The position numbers were made by a program, and so were the translations under genes. A stretch of DNA of 64,000 nucleotides from NCBI GenBank assembly GCA_027943335.1, contig BSBK01003563.1, forward strand, positions 255,501 through 319,500, given 5' to 3'. This DNA comes from Chamaecyparis obtusa (taxonomy: Eukaryota; Streptophyta; Pinopsida; Cupressales; Cupressaceae). Position 1 is the first letter of the stretch. Each line of letters starts with the position of its first letter. Shown piece after piece: positions 1-11,724 of the stretch. Under the pieces are notes generated by a model. That model was given only the letters and a program-made list of their open reading frames with translations, searched no databases and had not been told where the DNA came from.

Positions 1-52
1 TATGAATAGGTAAATGCATATTACAATATAAAAAATAATAAATTTAAAGTAC

Positions 53-223
53 CTGGAAGCTTAGGACATTTTAAAGGCATCAATTCTTTATCATCAATCA
101 ATAATGACATCTGCATAACTCCCGTGCTAGAAACATGGTTAGATCCAAGAAATGATGGTGAATTATCACCAATACATGTACTCTAATCTGTATTTGGCAT
201 AGCAGATGGCACTGGTGTATCTC
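53..223 (-). pseudogene. Candidate 3' exon of the decayed SET-domain gene
   Basis: On the minus strand a GTAG acceptor lies at 224-226 and a GTACTT donor just beyond base 53. The 171 bp between them read as coding in the phase left by the preceding exon, which ends at 327 before GTAAAT: its last G plus the GA here completes a Gly codon, giving a join of the form RSMS-G-DTP. One in-frame TAG (183-185) interrupts it. The segment is Ser/Thr/Pro-rich and then reads SLLIDDKELMPLKCPKLP. I recognise no domain. Support is only matching splice phase and an otherwise open frame, so this exon is tentative. Confidence 0.4.
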
Positions 224-417
224 CTACTCCACAAAATTAATCCACTATGAGATGCACCCAAGATTAAAGTACAAATTATCAAATCATAATTAACTCAAAA
301 CCAAATATAGAAAAATAAGGATTTACCAGACATAGACCGTAAAGGCGTTGGTGTTTTCATGCATAATAATATAACATTTTTCAACTATCTAATTTGTACA
401 ATTTCAATAAGGTTTAC

Positions 418-483
418 CGTTGCTGAAGAATGGGTGGGAGGAGCATCCACGTGACCTCTATCATGTGGGGGATCCATATCGTC
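418..483 (-). pseudogene. Candidate small exon of the decayed SET-domain gene
   Basis: This 66-bp stretch is bounded on the minus strand by a good acceptor (TTTGTCACAG, ending at 484) and a GTAAAC donor at 412-417. It reads phase 0 to phase 0, matching the donor of the SET exon at 571-576. The peptide is short, hydrophilic and rich in Asp, His and Pro. A further exon ending at 327 probably follows, but the only AG dinucleotides between would give an intron of about 40 bp, so that join is unresolved. No domain is recognisable. Confidence 0.4.
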
Positions 484-576
484 CTGTGACAAAGATTAAA
501 TATAAAAAATTTAGTGAACTGAAAGCAATAGACTTAGCAAAAAAACCTTATTAATAAAATGGTATATAGTACTTAC

Positions 577-1320
577 CACCCTTGTGATAGTAACTTTGTT
601 TTTATCTATGCAATTTAAATGGTAATCTATTAGCAGTTCTTCCCCTGCACTTATTGATTTTATCACACATACAAAAACTTGATTCCCCTCACACGCCTCA
701 AATATGTAGTTGGGTTTCTTATTAGTTGAGGAAGGTCATCTACTATTTATAAAACCTAAAATATTCCCTATTTCTTTTGGTCTCCCATCAATGTACATAG
801 AAAATCTTTTACTTTGATCATTTTCTTTCCATTGTATATAATCTGGTGATAGTGCATACCTATGCATACTTTTTTTATATTGAATAATCCACATCCAATC
901 ATTGTAATTGTAACAAGGAATGACATACTCCATCAATTCAATAACTTTTTTGTAACATACCTTTATCCCATCCATGGAAAATAGGCCCAAACCATGTAAT
1001 GAGGATGGAGCTATGCGATATATCCTCTCATTAACACAAAAATCAGTGTTAATTGAAGGTAGCTCATTGGGTACCCATTCTTTCTCAAGATGTGTGTACC
1101 AAAAAGGCACCTTGATGTCACCTTTGGTCTCATCATCATAAGAACATGACCCCCCTTTACCAAGGAAAAATTGCATGCATTTATTGAATTTTTTTCTAAT
1201 CTTTTGACCTCTAGTTGATCTCCCTATTTTAGTCATACTACATGTAGAAATTTCATCTACCATTCCCTCATGTCCCTCATTCAATGTAGATAGATCTGAC
1301 AAGTACCTATTTGGTGGGTC
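577..1320 (-). pseudogene. SET-domain exon with an in-frame stop (histone-methyltransferase-like)
   Basis: A 248-codon minus-strand exon is bounded by a TTGTAG acceptor at 1321-1323 and a GTAAGT donor at 571-576. It starts with a Lys/Arg-rich segment. A SET-like fold follows: SSLHGLGLF matches the N-terminal G-x-G turn, then come ELMEYV, YIDGRPKEIGN and GFINSR, and after an in-frame TGA (736-738) the same frame continues with PNYIFEA, GNQVFV and GEELLIDYHLN. The last matches the SET E-[LM]-x-x-D-Y catalytic motif. A bacterial-style ORF call stops at the TGA and misses the catalytic tail. SET domains transfer methyl groups from AdoMet to lysine; the TGA makes activity unlikely. The family is otherwise unidentified, and a recently dead gene or a dead duplicate are both possible. 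Confidence 0.6.
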
Positions 1321-2055
1321 CTACAATCCATCAAATGAGATATTGTCATGTCCCCACTTCAAATAGAATTTTGATAATAATTAAATAAAATATATAGAAT
1401 AATCAAGTCATGACCCATATGTATGGTTCTTCTTTATCTATACATGGGAGATATAAAATATAAGTTGAAAGTGATTATATAATTATATGTCTATATAGTT
1501 CTTCTTTGTCTATACATTATATGATTATATAATTTGTCTATTTATAACATACGTGCTCAGTGATAAACAAGAAGAATATAAGAAAATTATATCTATTTAT
1601 TGACTTATACCTACTGATCCATGTCACTGTGCAGGATCCTCGCCAAAGGGGTTAAATTTCCTACATATGTTAATCATTTATCTTAAGTTAGCTAAAAATT
1701 ACATGATACATATGCTACAAATAACTTAGAAGACAACATTGACAATATGCAAGATCGTAAACATGAACAAATTTACCTTATATATGGAATGCAAGATCAT
1801 CAATAGAAGGGGTCACAATGTCTGTAGTCAATTGCCTATTTGCAAAAAGGGTAAAAATCAAACAAAATATATACATGTATTAGTAGTAATTAATTGAGCG
1901 TCATAAGCAAAACATTGGTAATTATAAATCACATATGTTGTAATCATTAGAATTGAATACAATAAATATGTAATCATTAGAATTGAAATTAATAAATCAA
2001 TATTAAATATATATACTAATCAATATAAATATGTATAAATAGTTAAATCACATAC

Positions 2056-2118
2056 CTTGTACATTGCAATCCTGTCATTGATCATCTTCTTCATCCATCT
2101 CATCATCATCACCACCAC

Positions 2119-2213
<95 letters not shown>

Positions 2214-2214
2214 A

Positions 2215-2283
<69 letters not shown>

Positions 2284-2350
2284 TTTCATCATCATCATCA
2301 TCGCCACTATCATCATCACCATCATCAGTATCATCATCATCATCCTTATC
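2056..2350 (-). pseudogene. Candidate acidic (poly-Asp) exon upstream of the SET exon
   Basis: On the minus strand the frame that gives Asp reads from a GCATAG acceptor (2351-2353) to a GTATGTG donor at 2049-2055. It begins DKDDDDTDDGDDDSG, passes through about 60 mostly Asp codons and ends DEMDEEDDQ, a TGA at 2075-2077, then QDCNVQ. Non-repeat codons at both ends keep the acidic character, which suggests a real acidic exon that has expanded rather than a random microsatellite. The Met and Ile readings of the same repeat are shadow frames. Membership in the SET gene rests on strand and proximity only. Confidence 0.35.
2098..2345. repeat. (ATC)n/(GAT)n trinucleotide microsatellite
   Basis: About 80 units of ATC on the plus strand (GAT on the minus), with a few interruptions: an ACC run near 2111, AAC near 2213 and a more variable stretch after 2283. 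The central blocks are pure. The long uninterrupted runs imply active slippage and probable length polymorphism. Confidence 0.95.
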
Positions 2351-2353
2351 CTA

Positions 2354-4990
2354 TGCTGCCTATGGTTTTGACCATGTGGCTAATTTTAAAATTTCAAATA
2401 TTACAATTACCCTTAATTTTATGCTTCTAAACTTATAAGCATTCAAACCACGAGTCTTCTCTTTTTTTTAGTAGTAGATTCTAGGCTCTTTAATGATCGG
2501 GTTTCAAAAGGTCATGAAATAGTGAAAGGCCTCTTTTCATGTATTTCATTACCTTTTTATTACTCATTGTAAGACCCTAGGTAAATTGGGAAAGTGGTTG
2601 ATGTCATATCATAGACAATGAAAATAAAATATCATTAATATGTATTAAAGGGTAGTAATGTCAAATATCTAATGGCAGCAAGAAGATAAAATGCTATCAA
2701 GAATTGAGATAGTCACAAAGCATGTGATAGTAGATGGTGAAAATGAGGCAATGATAAGCAATGATAGAACAAAGGACAATGATGTCTAATATTTTCATAT
2801 AAGTGGCACTGTGAAAGGCTTAAAACAATGGTGTGCATCAAAATACAGTAAGATCAAAGATGCAAAATAGTAAACTAGTAATGAAGAGAAGATAAAAGAG
2901 AGATCTTAGTGTTATTATGGAGATCAAAATACTATTATTGTATGACATAGATAGACACAATTTGAGAAGAAGAGGATAGTACATCTCTATCATGAAAATT
3001 TGGTGACACAAAAAGAAATGCAGTGAGAAGACAATATACAATGAAAATTTGAATTGGAATGATAGTGAGATGGAATGTGAAGAAGTAAAAAAGAGCAGGA
3101 AGCAAAAGATCAAAATAGTAATATCAAAGATGCATGTCAAAGAAGATACGTTAAAGAGATTTGAAATTTTAAAAATAGTGATTACCATACCCAATGAAGA
3201 TCAACAATGTATTGATGACATCAAGTATATGAGAAACTATGTAGTGAACAATGAGAAAAACATGATTAAAACAATGAACATAAAGAATGTCAATTTTCTC
3301 TTAAAGAAAATTAGATTTTTTTAAAGAATAATGAGCCTTAAAGAGGAAACATTAGTCAAAGAACAATGGAAGTAATGTCAAGGGCATAAATATCAACTTT
3401 TAGTATTATCATCTTGATCCTAATAAATCTTTAACTAATATTCTTTGGTGAGAAATTTGAGTCAACCCTCAAGAGAGATGATCAAATGAATATGCTTCTA
3501 GGGACATTAATGGTGTAGGAGCACCTAGGTAAGGCTCATTAGTGACCTAGGGGCTTCTAATTAAGTTTTGGCTTGTAGTGGTTCTAGCCACACCACTAGT
3601 GGAATAATAGGACTAGATAGGTCCTAGGATGTATAGAGGTTTATAGTGGAGGTCTTGTTATGTTTCTTTGTTTTTAGTTGATTAATGGATTAGATAGCTT
3701 GTAGTGTCTATTGGAAAAGTTAGTACAGGTTGTTTTGTGATTCTGTGTTGTGTTTGTTTTGAGTTTTGAAGTATTCCAACTAGTTTTGTTAATTCTTTTG
3801 TTAAGTACCCTGTCGTAGGTTTGAACTAGGCAAGTTGAACAAATGGAGTCTTAGCTCATCATTCCACCATTGATTTTGTACGGGCTCTTGGAATGGGTGA
3901 AGAGACTCCATGTACTATATGTTTGGAGAAGGAGGGGCTCTATGAAGCTCATTTTCTATGTTTGCAATGATGCCCTAGGTGAGTTGGTTGAGCACGGTTA
4001 GGGACAACAGAGCATTGCAAGGAGATTACAATGAGATGAATGCATTTTTTGCTTCAACTAAAAGCTCATGGAGAGATAGACACATGTCTATAGAAGCCCC
4101 AAGTCAAATTAGAAGATTGGGTGAGTTTCTTTGGTTTCCAAGAAAGCAAACTCTTAGTCAAATTGTCCAAGTTGCATGAAAACACTGGTTTTCAGGCATG
4201 GTTGTAGGAGTTGGTGTACAAAAAATCTAGGAGGAGAAGACCTTAGAAATCTTGGAGTTCTCAATAAGGGTCATTTGAATCCTAAGCCTTTAGGTGGCTT
4301 GATATAAACAAAAAGGCTTGACAAAGGCCTAATTGTTGGTAGCCTATTTTTGGGTGCAATTGGCATGGTTTGATGAACCCGATTGAAGTATTGATGAAAA
4401 GTATAGGTGTGGGAGTAGTATTGAAACCAATGGAGCTCCTAGTGGCTGACCTCTCAATGGAGTAAAGTTCTAGTTGAATGTGTTTCAATTTGTGAAGACA
4501 AGACTAGGAGTTTCCTAGTAGTTGGATTGGTATTGAGCAGAGTTCATGGTATTTCTTGTTGGTGTGCACTAGTTGAAGGAGTGGGATCTTGGGTAGAGAT
4601 CCCTAAGGAGTGTAGGGATAGTTAAGTACCCTATCAAATTAGAGCATTGGCCTAAAGAGACCCTAGTGAAGGATAGGGAGTGAGCAAGACAAAGTGTTAC
4701 ATCAATTAACAAGATCAATTTTTGGTGAATATGTAGGGGCTGGAAATTATGTTGCATTAATTGCCAAATTTGATGTAGATTCTTATGCAATAGTCATATT
4801 TAATAATAAAAATAATACCATAACTCTTTTATTTTTTAGTACTCCCCCTGACTGTAAGAGTGTGGTGTTCAATATTGCAAAGGTTAGGGTGGAAATATCT
4901 TAAATGAATACGACAATGTTGGAAAACTTGTTTGAGAATCCTATAAAGAAAATGCCACCTCATATGAAGATGGCTCCATCACTGATATGA
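2354..4990. other. Non-repetitive DNA with no recognisable gene
   Basis: From 2580 to 3400 the plus strand is strongly purine-rich with recurring AATGATGTCAA-like words, which produces spurious Lys/Glu-rich reading frames. From 3400 to 4990 composition is more balanced and GT-rich, and short frames are broken every 60-70 codons. I see no domain, LTR ends, TSD or RNA gene. The 3780-4560 stretch has the texture of an old decayed transposon internal region, but no motif supports that. Confidence 0.5.
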
Positions 4991-5058
4991 TTTTTCTAGA
5001 GAAGATAAATATTGCAAAGGAAAATACTAATTATTTTTGGTACATCACAAGATTGGGA

Positions 5059-5232
5059 GTTGGTGATGATGAACTACTCATTATAAAGGAAGCATATCAA
5101 ATATTTCTATACAATCATCAGGATGTACATTTCATCTACAAGAGTGGAAGTTGGTGATGATCAAAGATTCATTAGAAATGGAAGAATATCAAATCTCTCT
5201 ATACAACCAAGAGGATGTACATTTCATCTATA
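5059..5232 (+). repeat. Two-copy direct repeat, period 91 bp
   Basis: Two diverged copies begin GTTGGTGATGAT at 5059 and 5150 and end GGATGTACATTTCATCTA before 5140 and 5232. Each can be read as a coding-like segment (YQIxLYN-x-x-DVHFIY), but in different frames, so this is an old tandem duplication inside a dead coding region. The protein family is not recognised. Confidence 0.7.
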
Positions 5233-5825
5233 GTTAGAAAGTTGAGTGGATGATGTATTCTTTAAATGAAAATGATAGTATCAGGCTTGACCATATCAAT
5301 TCTATCAGAGATTTTAAAAATATTGTAATCTTATGCAAATCAAAGAAGATGAAAGGATCAGAGGAGGTGAAATACCATGGAATTTTTAATTGCACAAATT
5401 AGATGTTTCTATGATCTTGAGTGCCAATAATGATAGGCAATTTCAACGGTAGAAGGATGAATACAAAGAAAGAGTTGTTGTTATCAACGGTAGATGTTTA
5501 TGTGATCTTGTATCTTGTATCATTAATATTTTGGTGTTTCCTCTTATTATCTATCAACCATCTTCTATTTTACCTTTAACATCTTCATTCATCAATTGTG
5601 GTGGGCAATGAAAACAAGAATATAATAGATATATTTTTTGCTAGTATGACTTAGTATTCACAAAGGCTTCTTGCGGTTAGCATTGTTTCTCCTCTTCTAA
5701 TATAAAAAGTTAGTATTGTTGTTAAATAGGCTACAATCACTCCTTTCATTGTTATGTATTACCAAAATGAGACATTGTCTCTGTTTCCTTCATTAGATGA
5801 GTGTTTGGAAGAAAAGTACTCATTT

Positions 5826-6005
5826 GAATGAAATGTGATAATAGCAGGATATACACAAAATGCCTCAAAGAGATGGTATCTCAAAGAGATAGCATCTCTT
5901 TGAGAGAGCCTCAAAGAGATGCTATCTCATGGAATGAGATAATTGCAGGATATACACAAAATGGGTATGCCAAATGTGGAAGCATAAATAGGGCACGTAA
6001 AACCA
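5826..6005 (+). pseudogene. Scrambled PPR-protein fragment
   Basis: Reading frames here contain two hallmarks of plant PLS-class pentatricopeptide proteins, QRDAISWNEIIAGYTQNG and YAKCGSINRAR. In intact proteins the YAKCG helix precedes the RD-x-x-SWN helix. Here the order is reversed and the WNEIIAGYTQNG-coding DNA is present twice (about 5828-5862 and 5931-5970), separated by a triple AAAGAGATNxTATCTC motif. PPR proteins bind organellar RNA, but this piece is only about 60 codons and rearranged, with no start or neighbouring repeats. It is debris, probably a captured or retroposed fragment. Confidence 0.65.
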
Positions 6006-6495
6006 AATGTATGCAATGTAGAGCACAAAGGAGGGAGGGGAATTAAAGGCTTACCCATGAAAACCCATAGTCACTGCTAAAGCTAAGACAATAAAACCCA
6101 AATGTATGCAAAAAGGGCTCGGCCTCTACCTATCTACTTCACCACAATCAGCTCTTATCCCCAATTTTTCTGCATCTTTCACATCTATAGTTGGCACTTA
6201 ACCCAAATGTATACAAATGTATGCAATCAAGAGGTGTAAAACCAGTCTTGAAGCATAAATCAAATAGTAAATAAGTCTCAAAGAAAATGATAATGTTGAT
6301 TGAGTATCTAGTAAATTAAACAGTTGAGAGAAAGAATGAAAAACCTCCAAAAACCCCAGGTTAAGGTTTCTGAGCACAATCTCCTTGAGTCGTTTCAGTC
6401 TCTCAATCTCCTTCTTGTGCGTGCTACACCCTTCTAATTCTCCGACTGGGAATAATGAAATGAGAAATGAAATTCCCTTTTTTTTTAAAGTTATG

Positions 6496-6554
6496 CCTGT
6501 GTTTGTCGAACTTTTGACCACCACGAGATTTGTCGATATTTCAACAAACACAGG
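6496..6554. repeat. 59-bp inverted repeat
   Basis: CCTGTGTTTGTCGAA at 6496 pairs with TTCAACAAACACAGG ending at 6554 (14 of 15 bases), with a 29-bp loop. It could be the footprint of a small MITE-like element, but no flanking duplication is evident. Confidence 0.6.
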
Positions 6555-6667
6555 AATAAATTTTAAAAAAATAAAAAAATTTCCTTCTATAATCTGACCA
6601 AGTAAAACCTTTTTATTTTTTGGTTGAAAATTTTTGTAGAAAAGCTAGGCCAAATGTACTAGTGAAT

Positions 6668-7895
6668 TGGTCCTAATTAGTTGTAATTATTTCTAAATGG
6701 TCCTAATTGGTCCTAATTGAGTCTAATTAGGTACTAATTTGTTCTAATTGAGTCTAATTGAGTTCTAATAGGTCATATTAGGTCCTAATTGGTTCTAATT
6801 GAGTCTAATTAGGTGCTAATTAGTTCTAATTGATTCTAATTGGGTCCTAATAGGTCCTAATAGGTCCTAATAGGTCCGAATAGGTCATATTGGTCCTAAT
6901 TAGTCCTAATTGGTCATAATTGGTCATATTGGTCCTAATTAGTCCTAATTGGTCATAATTGGTCATAATAGGTCCTAATTAGTCTAGAGTTAAGTCATAA
7001 TAGGTCATAATAGGTCCTAATTAGGTCCTAATTGGTTCTAATAGGTCATATTATATCCTAATTGGATCTAATTGGTCCTAATTGAGTCTAATTAGGTGCT
7101 AATTTTTTCTAATTGAGTCTAACTAGGTTGTAATAGGTCATGTATTAGGTCCTAATTGGTTCTAATTGATTCTAGTTGGGTCCTAATAGGTCATATTAGG
7201 TCTTAATTAGACGTAATTGGTCATAGCTAGTCCTAATAGATCTAAATAGGTCATATTGGTCCTAATTAGTTCTAATTGGTTCTAATTGAGTCTAATTAGG
7301 TCCTAATTAGTTCTAATTGGTCCTAATTGGTTCTAATTGGTCCTAATTGGTCCTAATAATTAGGTCTAATTAGGTATAATTGGGACTAATTAGGTCCTAG
7401 TTGGGTCTAATTAAGTCCTAATAAGGTCTAATTGGTCCTAATAGGTCCTAGCTAGATCTAGTTAGGTCTAATAGGTACTAATAGGTCATATTTAGGTCTA
7501 GTTAGATCTAATAGGTCGTAATACTTGTCTAGTTAGGTCTAATTAATAGATAGTTAAACCTCTAATTGGTCAAGGACTAATACCTGTCTAATAGGTCCTA
7601 ATATGTCAGGTAATTGGTCCTAATTGGTCTAATAGGTCCTAATAAGTCCTACTTATGTAGATAGTTAGGTCGAATTCCAGTCCTAATTGGTTTAATAAGA
7701 CCAAATAGGTTTACAGTTAGGGAGATAGTTAAGTCTAATAGGTCCTAATTGGTCTAGTTACCTATCTAATTGGTCCTAATAGGTATAGTTAGGTCTATTT
7801 GGACCCAATAGGTCCTAATACATCTAATTGGTCAGACTAACAAGTCCTAATAGATCTAATTGGTAGGACTAGAATAGGTCAAACTAACAAGTCCT
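6668..7895 (+). repeat. Degenerate minisatellite of TAATTGGTCC-type decamers
   Basis: About 1.2 kb consists almost entirely of 9-12 bp words around the consensus TAATTGGTCC. Variants are TAATAGGTCC, TAATTGAGTC, TAATTAGGTC and TAATAGGTCA. Higher-order groupings appear early, for example TAATTGAGTCTAATTAGG recurring every 60-100 bp. The distal third decays (7500-7895), with AGTTAGGTC and CTAACAAG insertions. No open frame of note. The strand is arbitrary. Confidence 0.95.
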
Positions 7896-10800
7896 AATAG
7901 ATTTACATGATGAACATTAAGACAATTCTTGACCATCAAGTTAAAATATCTAGAGAGAAACATCTTAGACATACCTTGTTTCCGATGATAATATATTTTT
8001 CATGATTCTTCACGTAGTCTTTGTTCAGTCTCTTCTGAATAATGTCATGTACTTTTGTTTAGCCTTCTATTTTTATTTCCCATCACAACTTAGAAAATTG
8101 TTTCATGCCAAAATGTCTTCCTTCTCCTAAATGTGAATTATTTTACAACTTTCAGATTAATGAAATGAAAAAAATGTTCATTTATTTATACCTAATCCTT
8201 ATTAACCAGAAATGACACCAAAAAGGCCAACCTGACTTGACTTTCGATTGAAACTAACTGACTTACTATCGAAAGTAGTTTAGTAATGACTAGAATTTGC
8301 ATTATTCATGAAAGTAGTTTCAATAGAAAGTACTTTTGATCGAAACCCAAAAGTTTCGATCGAAAGTACCTGGTTTAGGCAATGGTTGCAAGTTTTGAAG
8401 AAATTCTAAGAATTTCATGGCTTCGAGCCTCAAGTGCGGTGATCAAATGGAAGAATAAGAAGACATCCTTTTGCATACAACAAGTACTCAGAACTAGCTT
8501 TCTAATGATTATATATTTGACTACTTTTTAATTTATTATGTGTATGGTTTTTGACGTTAATCGAATGTAGGTTTTTTATCAAATATAAAGCTCTGAGTTT
8601 GACGTTCAATGAAAAATAGTAAAAAAGGAAATATTTTTTTTGAAAAATAACAGTGCCCTCCATATTCAAGTCTACTTTCTATAAAAAAATAAATATTTGA
8701 AATTCAATAAATACACAACAAGTTATAAGCTATGTAGTTAAGGTATGTCAAAATTATGGTTTAGTCAACTTCAAACGTAAATAAAATATGCAATAATCAT
8801 GATAATGTCTTCAAACCAATTGCATGCCCTCCATATGGATGTTACGAAACTAAATTTGAAAGAATCACATTCATAGCTATTTTACAAAAAATGTTATGCT
8901 CTATGAAAACAATGTTTCTATTTGAAAATGATGTTTTCAGCACCATACCAATTTTCATGGGAAAAAGAAAAAAGTATTCAAATAAATTTAAAAAAAATTT
9001 AAAAAATATATTTAGAATCTAGACAGAAAATCTTAAAAGACTCTAATTTACTTCATCCTCTAATTTTGAACAGTTCAATGGCAATATGCATTTGAATCTA
9101 AAATTGTTTCTCAAAATGTAGAGTTCAGTGTCTGTTCAGGCAAAAAAGTGTAACCCACTATTGTGGGTTCACCCTTTCATCTTTTGATAATCATGTTGAA
9201 GATACATGTAAATTTTGAGCAGATTTAAAAGCACTGATCGGTAACTTTGTTTCCTAGAACATAACTCACAAAATCCACCATATTATTAAATCAGAAAATA
9301 ATAACCATTTTCGGATTTAAATAACACCATTCAAGAATTCATTGAATTCATCTTCTATTGTTATGTTGAAATATGGTTTACAAATGAGGGTAATTTTATA
9401 ACAAAAGTGTTTACGTCTAAATTTGGTTTTTCCTTTTCTACATGTCTCTAAAATCATTCTGGAAATTGCACATTCAGAAAATAGAGTTTCACTAAACTTT
9501 TCAATAATTTCTTGAACTTAGTTCTTCTATTTTTCTTCTAATAATTTTGCAAAAGAATTTCTTCAATACGAATACTTTAGAATTTTAAAACTACACATCT
9601 TTCTAATCTAATATCTCTGCCCATAAATAATAGAATCACTATTCTATTCTTGGTTGTTATGGTTTCCCTATTTCTTCCTTTCCTAATTTTTTTTTTTACA
9701 TAAACAGATCTTTAAAACCACTTTTCTACAAAATAAAACACATAATTTCAAAAGTAAAAATGTTATTCTGAACATACAATACTAATTTCTACAATTTTAT
9801 TGTACTTGAAAATTTCTAACTGAGAAAGGAACCTAATTCTATTTAAAAATATGGAGTTCTGGCAATGCTCCTTTCCTTCTCTTCTAAATTTCTTCCTTTC
9901 TCCCTTCCTATGCATGCCACTTTTCTCAAAAACAAATAATCTCTCCCTTTTAATTTTGTGTGGCTCACAGATTTATAGCACTAGATTCTTGACTAGTGAG
10001 AAGCACATTTTGAGGACTGGCAAAAGAGTCAAAAAAATGATTTTATTACTTTACCTAATTTGCATCTCTTTTCCTCTTACATAAAGATCCTATAAAAACT
10101 ATATTGTGTTTTCAATGAAGCTGATGGGAAATGCCTGCAAGGGTAACTAAAGATAAGAAAATATTAAATCTCCCCAATTTGTAGGCACACTCCCCAAAAT
10201 TTGGCATCAACGTCTCCCTTATTGCCATAGATTAAGGAGGATTATTATTTTATTATGACACCACCACATGCTTCTTGTGCTGGTCGAATTTTATGCCATA
10301 CAGTGGTTCCATTTGCTCATTGAATATTGCCATAGTCTACAGGGAAGGTTAAGGTGATGTTGAAGGATAGGAGAGCTTCATATTCATGTAGAGGACACCT
10401 ACATACACATATATATGTGTTGTAAAAAGAAAAAACACAACTTTAGTAGCGAACTCTTCTGGAATACCAAATGCTCAATGATGTCAATTCTGGAAGATGC
10501 TAAAATTTTGGAAGATACTTTTTTGAAAATGATTTTTAGAATACTGAGAAGATGCATTTTTTGCAAATAGTTTAATACCATCGAAAGCCTAACTCTAGCA
10601 AGAGGGATCCTATTAAATGAGCCTCGGGTGACCCCTATTCAGTGAAAAAAATTGTGAATCTAATGTTATTTTTCAATTAGCACCAGTGGGCTCATTGATT
10701 CATTCTTCACATGAGTGGCAATGTTCCAAACAAAACTGAAGGGATCCTTGAGCTTTCCATAGACTTGTCCCCATGGCTTCTTCGATATCTACTCCATCAC

Positions 10801-11335
10801 CATTTCCCTTTCAAACACACACTCCATAGCATCTGTCTCCAAGTGCAATATTACAGATGTTCCTTTTAGGTTAAGCAATGACTTACCCTGTAATCACATG
10901 AAACATAGAAAATTAAAATACAAAATTGATGAGGCTCAAATCCATATCATCGACTCCTAGAAAACCTAGAACAACAGGTGTAAGTTTTTAGTGTGTAGAG
11001 AGTTCCAGGAAAAGATGAATTCAAAATACCCTACTTTAGTCGAGATGACCTAATTCTCTACGTTTCCTCATCCTTGCAGACCTAACCACATTTCCAATTT
11101 GGTTTTATAAAATTTTGAATTGGAATTCAAAATTCCAATTCCACCTATTTGGGTGGAAGATGCATATGCCTATTTTGGGGCAAAATTAGAATTTGAAAAT
11201 TCCAATTCCATTTTTTTTTGGACAGACACAGACATGAAAGAAACAAAGTTGGAAATTACATAATGCCAATTCTAGGCATATTCCAACAACCAAAGGGGCT
11301 AGCAACACCATTGATGAAATGATATGTTGGAGACA
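7896..11335. other. AT-rich intergenic DNA with small inverted repeats, no gene seen
   Basis: I found no coding domain, RNA gene or LTR. The longest plus frame (9851-10084) is a T-rich hydrophobic run without homology I recognise. Local structures are a hairpin GATCGAAAC-6-GTTTCGATC at 8338-8361, inside a stretch with several TTTCGAT/ATCGAAA words (8240-8370), and GAATTGGAATT-3-AATTCCAATTC at 11117-11141. The last part (about 10200-11330) is less AT-rich and may be the old target of the Tat-like insertion. Confidence 0.6.
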
Positions 11336-11724
11336 TGTTGCCCCACTTTTCATCCCATAACCATGTGGCCATTTTATAAAGTGGAAGATTTGGTGTCATA
11401 GCAAGGTCTAGTCATGTTTGAGTCTAGGTCTAAGTCTCCCTTAGGATAGGAAGTCCTTGTCGGGTTCCCCCTGCCACTACCTTCTTTCTTTAAGCTGGGT
11501 GGGTTATTTTAATACTTCATTACATTGGGGTAAGATATAGATCCTAACCTGATAAGGAAGTTACTCTACTTGTGTTCAGTCGCATGATCGAAAGAGTCAG
11601 AAAAGTACCATGCGATCATGTGACAAGGAAAACCTTGAAAGCTAATACAGAAAGAAATAGGGGAAGTCAAAATTGCAAGTCCCAAAGCATGCGACACGGT
11701 GGACTGAAATGCTCAAATTCTGTT
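11336..11724 (+). repeat. LTR-a: truncated 5' part of a family T LTR
   Basis: It begins TGTTGCCCCAC and matches LTR-b, first 14143-14329 and then, after skipping element 2, 32640-32836. The match ends at CTCAAATTCT, where the sequence passes directly into reverse transcriptase. So only the first roughly 390 bp of a 2.7-kb LTR are present, and the rest of the LTR, the PBS, gag, protease and 5' RT are missing. It includes one copy of the CATGATCG hairpin (11579-11624). The 5 bp before it are AGACA; no matching TSD can be tested in this window. Confidence 0.85.
11579..11624. repeat. CATGATCG hairpin in LTR-a
   Basis: GTCGCATGATCG at 11579 pairs with CGATCATGTGAC ending at 11624 around an A-rich loop. 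It aligns with the copy at 32696-32741 in LTR-b. Confidence 0.85.

Noticed and set aside
2020..2371. Poly-Met (minus) and poly-Ile (plus) reading frames of about 105 residues
   Set aside because: They are alternative frames of the ATC/GAT microsatellite. The Asp frame is the only one flanked by matching non-repeat codons.
2838..3324. Overlapping ORFs on both strands in purine-rich DNA
   Set aside because: Both arise from low-complexity A/G-rich sequence; amino-acid content follows base composition.
6668..7895. CRISPR-like or regular repeat array
   Set aside because: No constant repeat with unique spacers; units are contiguous and degenerate, and the DNA is nuclear plant DNA.
9851..10084. 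77-residue hydrophobic ORF
   Set aside because: T-rich DNA with no homology, start context or neighbours to support a gene.
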